Source: an uncultured Candidatus Altimarinota bacterium
GTDB taxonomy: Bacteria > Patescibacteriota > Gracilibacteria > BD1-5 > UBA2023
Direction of reading: 5' to 3'
DNA: 64,000 nucleotides
Assembly (NCBI GenBank): GCA_936941205.1
Contig: CAKZJF010000028.1
Location: 1-64,000 of the forward strand
The position numbers and the translations under genes are program-made. Below the pieces are notes generated by a model. That model searched no databases, was not told the origin of the DNA, and was given only the letters and a program-made list of their open reading frames with translations. Below are positions 35,154-44,165 of this stretch, in pieces (within the stretch, counting starts at the first letter, position 1; each line of letters starts with the position of its first letter).

Positions 35154-35582
35154 ATGTCATCTATTAATGCTCCTATTGATTTTCTTTTTCAAACAGTAAA
35201 AACATACTCTATACTCTCTAGAAAATTTGACGGATACCTCGGTGGAATAAGTCTTAATGAGTTTATTATTCTTTCATATCTTGAGAAATCTCCAGAAAGT
35301 AAAATGCGTCGGGTTGATCTTGCTGAAAAGATTGGACTTACTGCATCAGGAATAACAAGACTGCTCCTTCCTATGGAGAAAATATGACTCATCCAAAGAG
35401 AAAAAAATGAACACGATGCACGTGTAAGTTTTGTATTAATTGCTCCAGGAGGAAAAAGAAAGTTATTTGAAGCAATGGATCGAATTGAATTAATATTGCA
35501 AGAATCGTTTCCAAGTTATGAATCCTGAAGACTAGAAAATACAACAAAAGTTCTCCAAGAGATATGACAATTCATGAAATAA
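35154..35582 (+). CDS. MarR-family transcriptional regulator, 142 aa
   Basis: Dimeric winged-helix regulator. Residues 30-110 carry the MarR core: LNEFIILSYLEKSPESKMRR, VDLAEKIGLTASGITRLLLP (recognition helix), MEKIGLIQREKNEHDARVSF (wing with the typical D-x-R), VLIAPGGKRKLFEA; flanking helices make the dimer interface. Length is standard. It has its own promoter with two palindromes, so it most likely represses itself and the next gene, which starts 24 bp after its stop. No ligand can be inferred. Confidence 0.92.
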
Positions 35583-35606
35583 TTCTAACAGTTTTTTCTT
35601 GCACGT

Positions 35607-36197
35607 ATGATATATAATACCTCTCACTTTATATGAATTTGAGTTAAAATAGAAGAAGTATTGCCTATTTTTCAATGCATAAACACCACTCTAAATACTG
35701 TACAGACTATTTATTCATTTCACATGCGCAATCCCCTTTCTGCGCATATTACACTTCAATATTTACCTCAGGTGATAGAGAAAAATTATATAGACAAAAT
35801 ATCTAAATTATTCCTCTATTATTCCAAAAAAGATATACATATACAATGATATGCTATTGACTTTTTTCTTTCAAAAAACACAAACAAATGTTACTGTTAT
35901 CTCAAATGCTGAATCTCAAATGATATACTCCTTTTACGAAATAACTTAATTTGATTACAAGCATTCTCAGAGGTTATGGATAATTCCCTTCCATTCATAA
36001 GTCATATTACTTTATGCGATATAGAATTTAAAGAGGGCTTTACTGAATATGACAATCTCTTTAAACATCTCAATACAGTTACTCGTGATCTTATAAAAAA
36101 TAGTAATATCGCGGACAATATATCCCTCTATATAGTTGATTCTACTATGATTCCTGAATTACAAATCCCAAAGATACAATATAAACTTCATGAATAG
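35607..36197 (+). CDS. 2H phosphoesterase (LigT/ThpR-like), 196 aa
   Basis: Two HxT motifs, AHITLQYL (His47, Thr49) and SHITLCDIEF (His133, Thr135), about 85 residues apart, are the catalytic signature of 2H phosphoesterases (RNA 2',3'-cyclic phosphodiesterase / 2'-5' RNA ligase family), which act on cyclic or 2'-5' phosphodiester RNA ends. The surrounding beta-alpha pattern and length of about 190 fit. Three TGA-Gly in the frame. Located right behind the MarR gene and possibly controlled by it. Substrate not known. Confidence 0.78.
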
Positions 36198-36240
36198 CTT
36201 TTTAGATGTACGTCTTAAGTTGTTACTTGTATATTCTGGA

Positions 36241-36260
36241 ATTCTATGATATCATAGAAT
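36241..36260 (+). promoter_or_regulatory. Perfect 20-bp palindrome before the 36288 gene
   Basis: ATTCTATGAT and its exact complement. A TTGTAT box at about 36229 and a TATCAT inside the palindrome, 17 bp apart, could form a promoter, placing the palindrome over the -10 box as an operator. Wider arms AGTTGT and ACAACT also pair. Confidence 0.45.
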
Positions 36261-36287
36261 AGCCACAACTATCTATGGAGGTGTAAC

Positions 36288-36590
36288 ATGGCGGTACAAA
36301 TTCGTGTCATGAAAAATGGGCGTCCCGTTTCAGGGGTGAATGTGTATTACAGAAAGAAGTCTTCTGGTTCGACTGGAGAAAAAACTACCGATGATCAGGG
36401 ATATGTCACTTTTCAAGTTGATGCTGGAATGGCTGCAATTATTCGTATTCGTGGGAAAGGAATTTCTTATGAAGAAAATGATTACTATCTAAAAAGCGGG
36501 TTAAATGAGTTCAAATTCTGAATTTCATTCAATCCAATCCTCCAACTCCCCCCACACCAATCTGAAAGGGACATGGTGTGGGGTTTTTAA
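36288..36590 (+). CDS. Small beta-sandwich protein with strong Shine-Dalgarno; end uncertain (77 or 100 aa)
   Basis: GGAGGT lies 9 bp before the ATG, a strength unusual for this window. Residues 1-77 (MAVQIRVMKNGRPVSGVNVY, then GYVTFQVDAGMAA and YYLKSGLNEFKF) fit a small Ig/transthyretin-like beta domain without signal peptide. All nine Gly codons are GGN and none is TGA. The frame meets TGA at 36519-36521. Under table 25 it continues 23 residues to TAA 36588-36590, through the stem of a terminator and into its T-run; under the standard code it would stop cleanly at 36521. I give the table-25 end. Function unknown; probably highly expressed. Confidence 0.7.
36550..36588 (+). terminator. Terminator of the 36288 gene
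   Basis: 10-bp arms CCCCACACCA and TGGTGTGGGG around a 14-nt loop, followed by five T. The strongest GC-rich hairpin in the window. It overlaps the read-through end of the gene. Confidence 0.88.
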
Positions 36591-36614
36591 TACTACAAGA
36601 AAATAGAATATACA

Positions 36615-36647
36615 TCAAAAAAATAACCCCAATTTCTTGGAGCTATT
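36615..36647 (-). terminator. Terminator of ssrA
   Basis: On the minus strand the arms AATAGCTCCAA and TTGGGGTTATT (two G-U pairs) close a GAAA loop and are followed by a run of T. It starts 19 bp after the tmRNA CCA end. Confidence 0.8.
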
Positions 36648-36665
36648 TTAATGATTCAAATCAAA

Positions 36666-37118
36666 TGGTGGAGGTGACGGGAACTGCCCCCGTGTCTTGA
36701 AAGGTGCAACATATACATCTACCTTTTATAGTTCTTTTTTATACCACATATACAGGGAAAAAGAACAAAACAGTATACATGGAGACGGATTTCTAATACC
36801 TCAAGATGAATGAATACCTATCCAATAAGATTCATCTTGGGTCTTGAAGTAATGAAAGAGCTACAAGATTCCTTCTTTCATGTTGCAGCAAGCCATCTGG
36901 CATTCATCTATAAAGAAGGCTGCGTTCTTGTAGTTAAACTAGGCAAGAACTGTCGCAGGAGTAGTATTGCCGAAAAGACGAGCAAGTACACTACCACGAG
37001 TCGAACGAGAAGTTTTAGCACTTCTTTTTTCCGCATTTGATAAGGAAGCGTCGGACCGCTCCCAAAAGGCACATACATCACACATAGATTCTCCCAATCG
37101 AATACTAATATCACCCCC
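36666..37118 (-). ncRNA. ssrA: tmRNA (transfer-messenger RNA), about 453 nt
   Basis: Rescues ribosomes stalled on mRNA without a stop codon and adds a degradation tag. The 5' end GGGGGTGA and the 3' end CACCTCCACCA form a 7-bp acceptor stem with one G-U pair and an encoded CCA. The 5' half contains ATTCGATTGGGA, like the conserved tRNA-like domain. The tag frame probably resumes at GCG 37034-37032 (nucleotide 85), begins AEKRSAKTS, ends TTPATVLA and stops at TAG 36939-36941: 31 residues, long and basic. The T arm is ACGGG-GGCAGTT-CCCGT, whose loop departs from the usual TTCRANY. No TGA is used in the tag frame. The resume point is inferred from position and the Ala codon. Confidence 0.92.
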
Positions 37119-37128
37119 ACAGACATCT

Positions 37129-37156
37129 ATCATATATAAAAAATGGAATAAACCAA
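37129..37156 (-). promoter_or_regulatory. ssrA promoter
   Basis: On the minus strand TTGGTT (37156-37151), 16 bp, TATGAT (37134-37129), 10 bp before the tmRNA 5' end. Confidence 0.5.
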
Positions 37157-37185
37157 AAAAAAACTCCCCTATATTTCAAGGGGAG
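37155..37185 (-). terminator. Terminator of the gene at 37214-37738
   Basis: On the minus strand CTCCCC and GGGGAG pair around a 10-nt loop and are followed by nine T. It keeps upstream transcription out of ssrA. Confidence 0.85.
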
Positions 37186-37213
37186 CAAACACGATGGAAA
37201 GCGAGTGTGACCT

Positions 37214-37738
37214 TTAGCGATTATGCAATGTGGTAAGAACCATTTTGGCTGTATCAGATGAAAGATTTCATTCAATAACAACCGTACCAGAAGTGAGTTT
37301 TGCATATGTTCGTTCAACAGGTTTATTTTTATCTTCAAGTTGCATAATTTGTTCTGGAGTCTTTCATTTATAGAAATAAACTCGAACTGCAGCGTTTAGG
37401 AAGACTGTTGGCACATGCTTTTTATCAATTCCGATTGTATCATTTGCATTCTCAATCTCTTTAAATTTTTTTATAAAATCATCATTAGCGACGGTGAATC
37501 CATATCATTCTTGTTCGTTCCAGTAGGAATTGCCCACCGAACGAGAGTGTTCCGTATTTTTTCATGTCTCCAATTGTTTTGGAGTTATTTCCATATACTG
37601 AACACTCGCTTGGAGTGTAGAATTCTGCGCCTCTGATGCGTTTATAAAGAAATACACTCATAAGAGGAAGAGGAGAGAGAGGATTGCCTGGGTCCACTCT
37701 ACGGTTACCCGTTTAACGGGAACACTTCTTGTTGTCAT
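37214..37738 (-). CDS. Single-pass membrane protein of unknown function, 174 aa
   Basis: ATG 37738 to TAA 37214-37216. A basic N-terminus (TTRSVPVKRVTVEW) is followed by one membrane helix (AILSLLFLLGVYFFINA) and an outer domain of about 140 residues with Asp/Asn/Lys-rich segments (YMEITPKQLETG, DDFIKKFKEIENANDTI, TYAKLTSGTVVIEGNL). TGA-Gly occur at five sites, unlike the two small neighbours. It precedes ssrA on the same strand, but a terminator lies between them. Family not recognised. Confidence 0.75.
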
Positions 37739-37786
37739 ACCAATACTTTACAAAAAGAGCAAAGCTATTGTAACATACAATTTTTG

Positions 37787-37827
37787 ATATGTCAATATTT
37801 ATTAAATAAAAATCATATATGTCAATA
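37787..37827 (+). repeat. Direct repeat ATATGTCAATA, two copies 30 bp apart
   Basis: Copies at 37787-37797 and 37817-37827, start to start 30 bp (about three helical turns), 18 bp upstream of the promoter at 37845. The arrangement suits a regulator binding one face of the DNA. Confidence 0.5.
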
Positions 37828-37844
37828 ACATAAAAAATGTACAG

Positions 37845-37872
37845 TTGATTTTACTATCTCGTTTTATATACT
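37845..37872 (+). promoter_or_regulatory. Promoter of the 45-aa gene
   Basis: TTGATT (37845-37850), 16 bp, TATACT (37867-37872), 28 bp before the ATG at 37901. Confidence 0.6.
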
Positions 37873-37900
37873 TCAAAACCCTTTTCATTGGAGTATATAC

Positions 37901-38038
37901 ATGGAACAAAACAATGCACTTCCACAACAAATTCTTGAGGAACCTGTCATGAATACCCCAGGGACATTTGCAAGAGATGATGAAGCATGGCTTCAAGAGG
38001 TAGAGCAAGTAGTAATGCTTGCAGGAGCTCATGATTAA
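37901..38038 (+). CDS. Small acidic protein, 45 aa
   Basis: A complete small transcription unit: promoter at 37845, Shine-Dalgarno TTGGAG 9 bp before ATG 37901, stop TAA 38036-38038, then a terminator from 38061. The peptide (MEQNNALPQQILEEPVMNTP to VEQVVMLAGAHD) is acidic, has no signal peptide or Cys, and ends in a predicted helix EAWLQEVEQVVMLAG. Its two Gly are GGG and GGA and no TGA occurs. Too short for a family call. The full set of expression signals is the reason to believe it is a real gene. Confidence 0.7.
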   Translation: MEQNNALPQQILEEPVMNTPGTFARDDEAWLQEVEQVVMLAGAHD

Positions 38039-38060
38039 TTTTCTCATGTAAAAAATAAGC

Positions 38061-38086
38061 TGCGGAAGATACTCTTCCGCATTTTT
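38061..38086 (+). terminator. Terminator of the 45-aa gene
   Basis: 9-bp arms TGCGGAAGA and TCTTCCGCA with a 3-nt loop, then TTTTT. Confidence 0.9.
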
Positions 38087-38091
38087 AAATG

Positions 38092-38118
38092 GAAAAAATT
38101 GAAAAAATTGAAAAAATT
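38092..38118 (+). repeat. Three 9-bp tandem repeats GAAAAAATT
   Basis: Three perfect copies between the terminator and cysS. TTGAAA words inside it could serve as a -35 box for cysS with TATTAT 15 bp downstream (38131-38136). Confidence 0.7.
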
Positions 38119-38154
38119 CATACCATCGTATTATAAATAATATATTCCCATACT

Positions 38155-39663
38155 ATGCCTCTTGTTATCTACAATACACTTTCACGCGAGAAAGAAACAT
38201 TTAAACCACTTCGTCAAGAAGAAGTAAAAGTGTATTATTGCGGACCGACTCCATATAACTATGCACACATAGGGAATTTACGAGCATACCTATTTGAAGA
38301 TTTTGTAATTCGAACTCTCAAATTTCTCTGATATAAAGCAAAAACCGTAATGAATATCACTGATATTGATGATAAAACTATTCGAGATAGTCAAAAAAAT
38401 GGAAAGGAATTAAAAGCCTTTACTGAATACTATACAGAAGCATTTTTAGATGATCTTACAAAGCTCAATATCAAACATGCAGACACGATAGCTCCGATAT
38501 CTACCCTTATTACTGATATGGGGAAAATAATTCAGTGACTCCTCGATAAAGGATTTGCATACTTAGCAGATGATGGTAGTATCTACTATAGGGTAGAAAA
38601 ATTTAAAAAATATGGAAAACTTGCTCATCTTGATATGAGTGGAATGATTTCAAATGTTCGGGTGAATAATGATGAATATGAGAAAGATCAAGTAGCGGAT
38701 TTTGCTCTTTGGAAAGCATATTCAAGTGAGCACGACGGACCAAATTCTTGGACTATTGAAGTCATAATAGAGAATGAAAAAAAGACTATTATTGGACGCC
38801 CAGGTTGGCATATAGAGTGTAGTGCATGTAACTATCGCTTCTTCTGAGAACAAATCGATATTCATATGGGATGAATTGATAATCTATTCCCCCATCATCA
38901 AAATGAAGTCGCACAAACAGAAGCATTTACTGGAAAGCAGTTCTCAAAATATTGGATGCATTGAGGTCATCTTTTGGTAGATAATAAAAAAATGGCGAAA
39001 AGTGCAGGAAACTTTTACACACTCAGAGAAATTATCGAGAAAGAAAATAACTTTTCCGAAACACTCGTATGTCGAGGATTTCGCCTGATGGCACTTCAAA
39101 ATCAATATCGTGAAAATTTCAATTTTACATTTGATAGACTCCATGCAGCGATTAATACGATAAAATGATTGGATGAGATGATAAAGCGACTCGGTCGATA
39201 TAAATCCCAATTTACCCCTACTGAAGAAATAAGAAATAACCACGGTAAATTAAAATTTCATGAGATTTCTCGAGAATTTCGTGATAATCAACAATATTTC
39301 ATGCAGGATTTTATCGAGAAAGTGGAAGATGATTTTGATACGAACTGTGCAATGACTTCAGTATTTGAATATCAGACGTATATTAATTCTTGAATTGATG
39401 AACAATCATTTTCACTCGAAGAAAGCAAGTCAATTATTGATCTCCTTCGAAGTTGGAATGAAATAATAGCTATAATTGATTTTGATCTTCTTGAAATACT
39501 TCAAGAAGTTCCTAAAGAAATTGAAGCTCTCTGAGTTGCACGCACGGAGGCAAAAATCCAAAAGAATTGGGCAGAGGCGGATGCAATTCGCGAAGAGCTT
39601 ACCAAACTCGGTTGGAAGATGATTGATGAAGCAGATGGAAAATGGAGAGTAGAAAAAATATAA
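38155..39663 (+). CDS. cysS: Cysteinyl-tRNA synthetase, 502 aa
   Basis: Class I synthetase charging tRNA-Cys. The zinc Cys29 is in [18 protein letters not shown], with the HIGN form of the HIGH motif at residues 38-41; [23 protein letters not shown] with the further zinc Cys; [24 protein letters not shown] at residues 279-283; C-terminal helical anticodon domain with [21 protein letters not shown]. Full length, with TGA at conserved Gly such as LGYKAKTV. Followed by argS after 16 bp, so probably one transcript. Confidence 0.98.
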
Positions 39664-39679
39664 TATCTCAATATATACC

Positions 39680-41620
39680 ATGCAACATATACAAAACATT
39701 ATCACACAAACTATTCACGCACTCTATGGAATAGACCATATACCAGAAATATCCCCTGCCCCAAAACCAGAAGTAGGAGAATACTGTATAGGCGTGTTTC
39801 AGCTTACAAAAATAGTAGGAAAAGCACCAAATATAATTGCAAATGAAATTGCCTGAGAACTTCAAAAGTATGATACTATATTTCTTTCTACCAATTCTAT
39901 CGGTGGATACGTCAATTTTTTTCTTACCAATACACTCTGGTGAGAGCTTCTCAATTGAATCTACAAAAGTGAGAAACCAAAGAATGCTGGGAAAACTATA
40001 GTCGTCGACTATATTGGTGCCAATGCTGGAAAACCTCTCCATATATGACACCTCTGTACCCCATCGGTAGGTCAATCTATCTGTAATATCTATGATTATC
40101 TCGGATACAAGGTTATCGGAGATTCTCATTTTGGGGATTGGGGAGGAATTTTTGGGAAGTTGATTTATGGGTATAAAAAATGAGAAAATAATAATAATTT
40201 ATCAATCTCATACTTATTAAAAGTATATCAAGAAGTACATACTGATATTATAAAAGATACCTCAATACTAAATCAGCTTCTAAATGAATATATAAGCAAA
40301 CTTGATGAATCTGTGTGGCCTGAAAAATGCAAAAAATGATGATACAAAAATTTAGTTGATGGAAAAGATATTGAATGATTCCTTCTATTGGAAGATAGTT
40401 TTCAAAAAAATAACCCTCGTATATTTGAACAATTAAGAGTAGTATGGTGAGAATTTAAAAATATTGAATGAAATACTCGTGAAGAATTCAAAAAGTTATC
40501 TCAATGAGATTCTGAAAACGTCGAACTCTGGAAAACATTTACAGGTATCTCTATTACGGAAATAGAGAAAAAACTTGAACTTCTCAATGTTCATGCGAAA
40601 TACAATATTGGTGAGAGCTTCTATGAATGACTTGGGCTTCCTCGTCCCAATAATGAAGATTACCCAGAATTAAAGGATAATATGAAGGCTATTGTTGCAG
40701 AACTCATCGAGAAATGAATTGCAACGGATAACTCAATTCTATCAAATTGAGAAGATAAAAGTGTTGGTGTGGTTTTCCCAGAAGAGATGAAACTCCCCTC
40801 TTGTATCCTCCAGAAAAAAGATGGAACAGGACTTTATCTTACGAGTGATCTTGCAGCAATCAAATATCGCCTCACGAATGGTTGGAATCCATCAAAACTT
40901 ATCTACTCTGTCGATGTACGTCAACAACTCCACCTCCGTCAAGCATTTGCTATTGCAAAGATGGCTTGGCCAGAACTCACTGAATGAGTTGAATTTTTTC
41001 ATGCGTTCAACGGATTCATCAAGTTGAAGGAATGAGCCATGTCGACTCGCCATGGAACCGTCATATTTCTCGAAAAACTCATCGAAGAAGGAGAAGAAAG
41101 GACAAAGAAAATATTATCAGAAAAAGGACGAATACTTTCTGATAATGACATAGAAACTATTACTGTTGCAGCTATCAAGTATTCTTATCTTGCACAGGAT
41201 CGTGAAAAAGATGTGGTATTTGATTGGGATAAAGCACTTGCATTTGAGTGAAATTCTGGACCATATATCCAGTATGCCTACGTTCGAGCAAAGAAGATAC
41301 TTCCTGAGGATTTTAAGAAATGAGAAAACTTCAGTAAAGACATACCATTCTCAGAATACGATAAAAAACTTATTCAGATACTTCTGAGAAAAGATGCTAT
41401 AATACAAGAAACTGCATCAAAATATAAGCCTCATATACTTGCAAACTACGTTTACGAAGTTGCAACAACGTTTAATAGCTTCTATGTCCATACTCCGAAG
41501 ATTCTCGAGGAAACAAATAAAGAACTCAAGAATATACGTCTTGGAATTATTCTAGAGACAACAGAAAATCTTAAATGTTGCTTTCATCTTCTCGGTATAC
41601 ATATGCCTACCGAGATGTAA
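39680..41620 (+). CDS. argS: Arginyl-tRNA synthetase, 646 aa
   Basis: Class I synthetase for tRNA-Arg. N-terminal additional domain (residues 1-100), then VVDYIGANAGKPLHIGHL with HIGH at residues 121-124 whose Gly is TGA, GDSHFGDWGGIFGKL, an insertion of about 100 residues (190-300), DGTGLYLTSDLAAIKYR, YSVDVRQQLHLRQAF, FNGFIKLKEGAMSTRHG (KMSKS replaced by MSTR, normal for ArgRS), and the DALR anticodon domain near the end (YVYEVATTFNSFY). Slightly longer than usual because of the insertion. Confidence 0.97.
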
Positions 41621-41622
41621 AT

Positions 41623-41650
41623 TTGCTCACCTTCTATTTTTTCATATACT
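41623..41650 (+). promoter_or_regulatory. lysS promoter
   Basis: TTGCTC (41623-41628), 16 bp, TATACT (41645-41650), 26 bp before the ATG at 41676. Confidence 0.55.
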
Positions 41651-41675
41651 CCCTTTTATATTTTTTCTGTATCCT

Positions 41676-43247
41676 ATGGCACAAATATACTCTGAAGAAT
41701 CGCTTACTCGCATAGAGAAACTAAAGAAAATGCGCGCACTTGGAATCGAACCATATGCACAAAGTTTTAAAAGAACACATAAAATATGTGCTCTTATTGG
41801 AACTTCTCCTGAAACACTTCGTCCCATCGAAACTATTATAGAAAGTTCAACAAATTTTATATCACTTGCTGGAAGAATTACACTCCATAGAAGTTTTGGG
41901 AAAATTCTCTTCATGACCATAATGGATGGAACTGCCAAAGTGCAAGTTATGTTTTCTCGAGAAAATTGCTCTATAGTAACAAAAGAAGGTGTAAAAAAAG
42001 AGGTTTCCAATGAATTAACCGCATATAAATTTTCTGAAAAATTGGTGGATATTGGTGATTGGATAGGTGTTTCTGGTGAACTTTTTTATACACATAAAGG
42101 TGAACTTACCCTATTCGCAAAAGAATTTACTTTTCTTTCAAAAGCAGTAAGACCACTTCCAGAAAAATGGCACGGACTTTCAGATGAAGAGACACTCTAC
42201 CGTGAACGATATCTTGATCTTATAACAAACGAAGAAACATATAATCGTTTTTTACTTCGTTCAAAATTCATGAAGGCACTTCGAGATTTTTATGAGGAAA
42301 ATGATTTTCTTGAAGTAGAAACACCAATTCTCTGAAACTCAGCAAGTGGAGCAGCAGCAAAGCCATTTATCACACATCATAATGACTATGATTTGGATGT
42401 ATTTCTTCGTATATCACCTGAAACTGCACTAAAAAAAGCAACTGTTGGTCGATTTGAGCGTATATTTGAGATTGCTAAAGATTTCAGAAATGAAGGAAGT
42501 GACCCTTCCCACCTTCAGGAATTTACAATGGTTGAACACTACGCAGTATATTGGAGTTATGAAGATAACATGGATTTTGCAGAGAAAATGGTGAAAGCAC
42601 TTTTTCAAAAACTCTGACTTCCTCCAGTAATTTGTATTGAAGATAAGGAATGAAATGCCCGAGATGTTGATTTTATGAAAGATTGGGAACGTATTGATTA
42701 TTCTGAACGAATAAAAGCAGATACTACTATTGATATTCGTGAATTTTCTATTGGTGAAGAAGATAAAATGAGAAAGGCTATTTTAGATATTTGAGTAAAA
42801 ATAGATGGAATAGAGAAAATGTCTCTTGCTGTAATGATAGATTACCTATATAAGAAAAAAACTCGTCCACAAATTGTATGACCTGCATTTATTTTCAATT
42901 ATCCAAAATTCATGCAACCACTCGCACGTACGAGTGATACTAATCCATACATAGTAGAACAATTTCAGTTACTTATAAATGGTTGGGAAATAGTAAAAGC
43001 ATATTCCGAACTTGTAGACCCGATTGATCAAAGGGAGCGATTCGAAGAACAAGCAAAAGCCATTGAGGCAGGTGATGAAGAGGCAACTTCAGCAGATTAT
43101 GATTTTGTGAGAGCTATGGAATATGGTATGCCACCTCAATCATGACTTGGCTTTGGTATCGATAGATTCCTTACGCTCATTACTGGGCAAAAGAATCTTC
43201 GTGATGTCATCCTTTTTCCTCTTATGAAACCAAAATCAGAAGAATAA
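41676..43247 (+). CDS. lysS: Lysyl-tRNA synthetase (class II), 523 aa
   Basis: Class II synthetase for tRNA-Lys. OB-fold anticodon domain at residues 55-160 ([19 protein letters not shown]), motif 1 region [34 protein letters not shown] (Gly as TGA), motif 2 [21 protein letters not shown], and motif 3 [20 protein letters not shown]. Length is typical. The region 42620-42890 (residues 310-405) carries the usual insertion. It starts 56 bp after argS with its own promoter and ends at a strong terminator. Confidence 0.97.
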
Positions 43248-43254
43248 AATATAC

Positions 43255-43296
43255 ACTTTTTAAAAAATCATCCATTCGGGTGATTTTTTAAAAAGT
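43255..43296 (+). terminator. Terminator after lysS
   Basis: 19-bp arms (43255-43273 and 43278-43296) with a 4-nt loop, one G-T pair; core AAATCATCC and GGGTGATTT. Confidence 0.85.
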
Positions 43297-43306
43297 AAAA
43301 AATGAC

Positions 43307-43334
43307 TTGAATTTTATATAATAAAAATTATTAT
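43307..43334 (+). promoter_or_regulatory. proB promoter
   Basis: TTGAAT (43307-43312), 16 bp, TATTAT (43329-43334), 26 bp before the ATG at 43360. Confidence 0.5.
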
Positions 43335-43359
43335 AAAATTAATATATTAAAATGTAAAT

Positions 43360-44106
43360 ATGATTGTTGTTAAGATTGGTACCGAATCTCTTGAAAATTT
43401 TGAAACATCAGAAAAGGTAAACAGAATGATCCGTGATATTGGTTTACTTATTCAAAAATATAAAGAAGAGATTATACTTGTAAGCTCATGAGCTGTCTGA
43501 GCATGAAGAAAGAAACGACCAGATATTGAAGACAAGAAAGTACTTGCACAGATTGGCTGGACTGAACTTATGAGTGGGTATGATAGAAAATTTGCAACCC
43601 ATGGAATATCAGTTTGATGACTTCTTTTAACCCATGCAGATATAACTGATTTTAAAGAAAGAAAAAATACACTTATAGATACTGTAAAACGAGATTGGAA
43701 TAATAACATACTTCCAATAGCAAATGAAAATGATCCAATTGCTACAGAGGAAATGATTGCCCTGAAACGATGAGCTGATAATGATAAAAATGCCCTATTA
43801 CTTGCACAACTCTTTCAGGCAAAATTCATGGTGATAGTAACAAGTGAAAATGGCTGTTATCAAGATAAAAGTGATCCAAATACAAGAATAGAAAGAATTT
43901 TTGGTACCGATATAACGGATACATGGATTGAAAGAATATGTTGAAAGCCTACAAAATGATGAACTGGGGGGATGGCATCGAAACTTGAGGTGGGACGTGA
44001 ATGAATAAAACATTGAATAGAAACCATCATATGTGATGGTATTCATTCATGACTTCTTGACCACTATGAAGGAAGGCATATTGGTGGGACAATTGTCCAT
44101 TCGTAA
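43360..44106 (+). CDS. proB: Glutamate 5-kinase, catalytic domain only, 248 aa
   Basis: Amino-acid kinase that phosphorylates glutamate for proline synthesis. Motifs: VVKIGTESL (ATP loop), LVSSGAVGAG (two of its Gly are TGA), LLLTHADITDFKERKNT, PIANENDPIATEE, GADNDKNALLLAQLF and KGGTGGMASKLEVGREG, the last typical of ProB. The PUA domain found in many ProB proteins is absent. No proA or proC is adjacent, so the product glutamyl phosphate has no visible next step here. The closely related family of other amino-acid kinases is possible but less likely. Confidence 0.87.
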
Positions 44107-44109
44107 TAT

Positions 44110-44137
44110 TTGCATCTTCTTAGAAAAATTATATACT
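44110..44137 (+). promoter_or_regulatory. Promoter of the SLH-PKD surface gene
   Basis: TTGCAT (44110-44115), 16 bp, TATACT (44132-44137), 29 bp before the ATG at 44166. Confidence 0.6.
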
Positions 44138-44165
44138 AAAAAGCATATTTTTGATATAAGTTTTT

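Noticed and set aside
36908-37236. Overlapping ORFs of 64-89 aa inside and next to ssrA
   Set aside because: The region is tmRNA; the 64-aa minus frame ending at 36939 includes the tag reading frame but is not an independent gene.
37709-37721. Short inverted repeat CCCGTTTAACGGG
   Set aside because: Inside the start of the coding region of 37214-37738 and only 6-bp arms; chance is likely.
41642-42010. 122-aa antisense ORF
   Set aside because: Opposite the OB-fold part of lysS; shadow.
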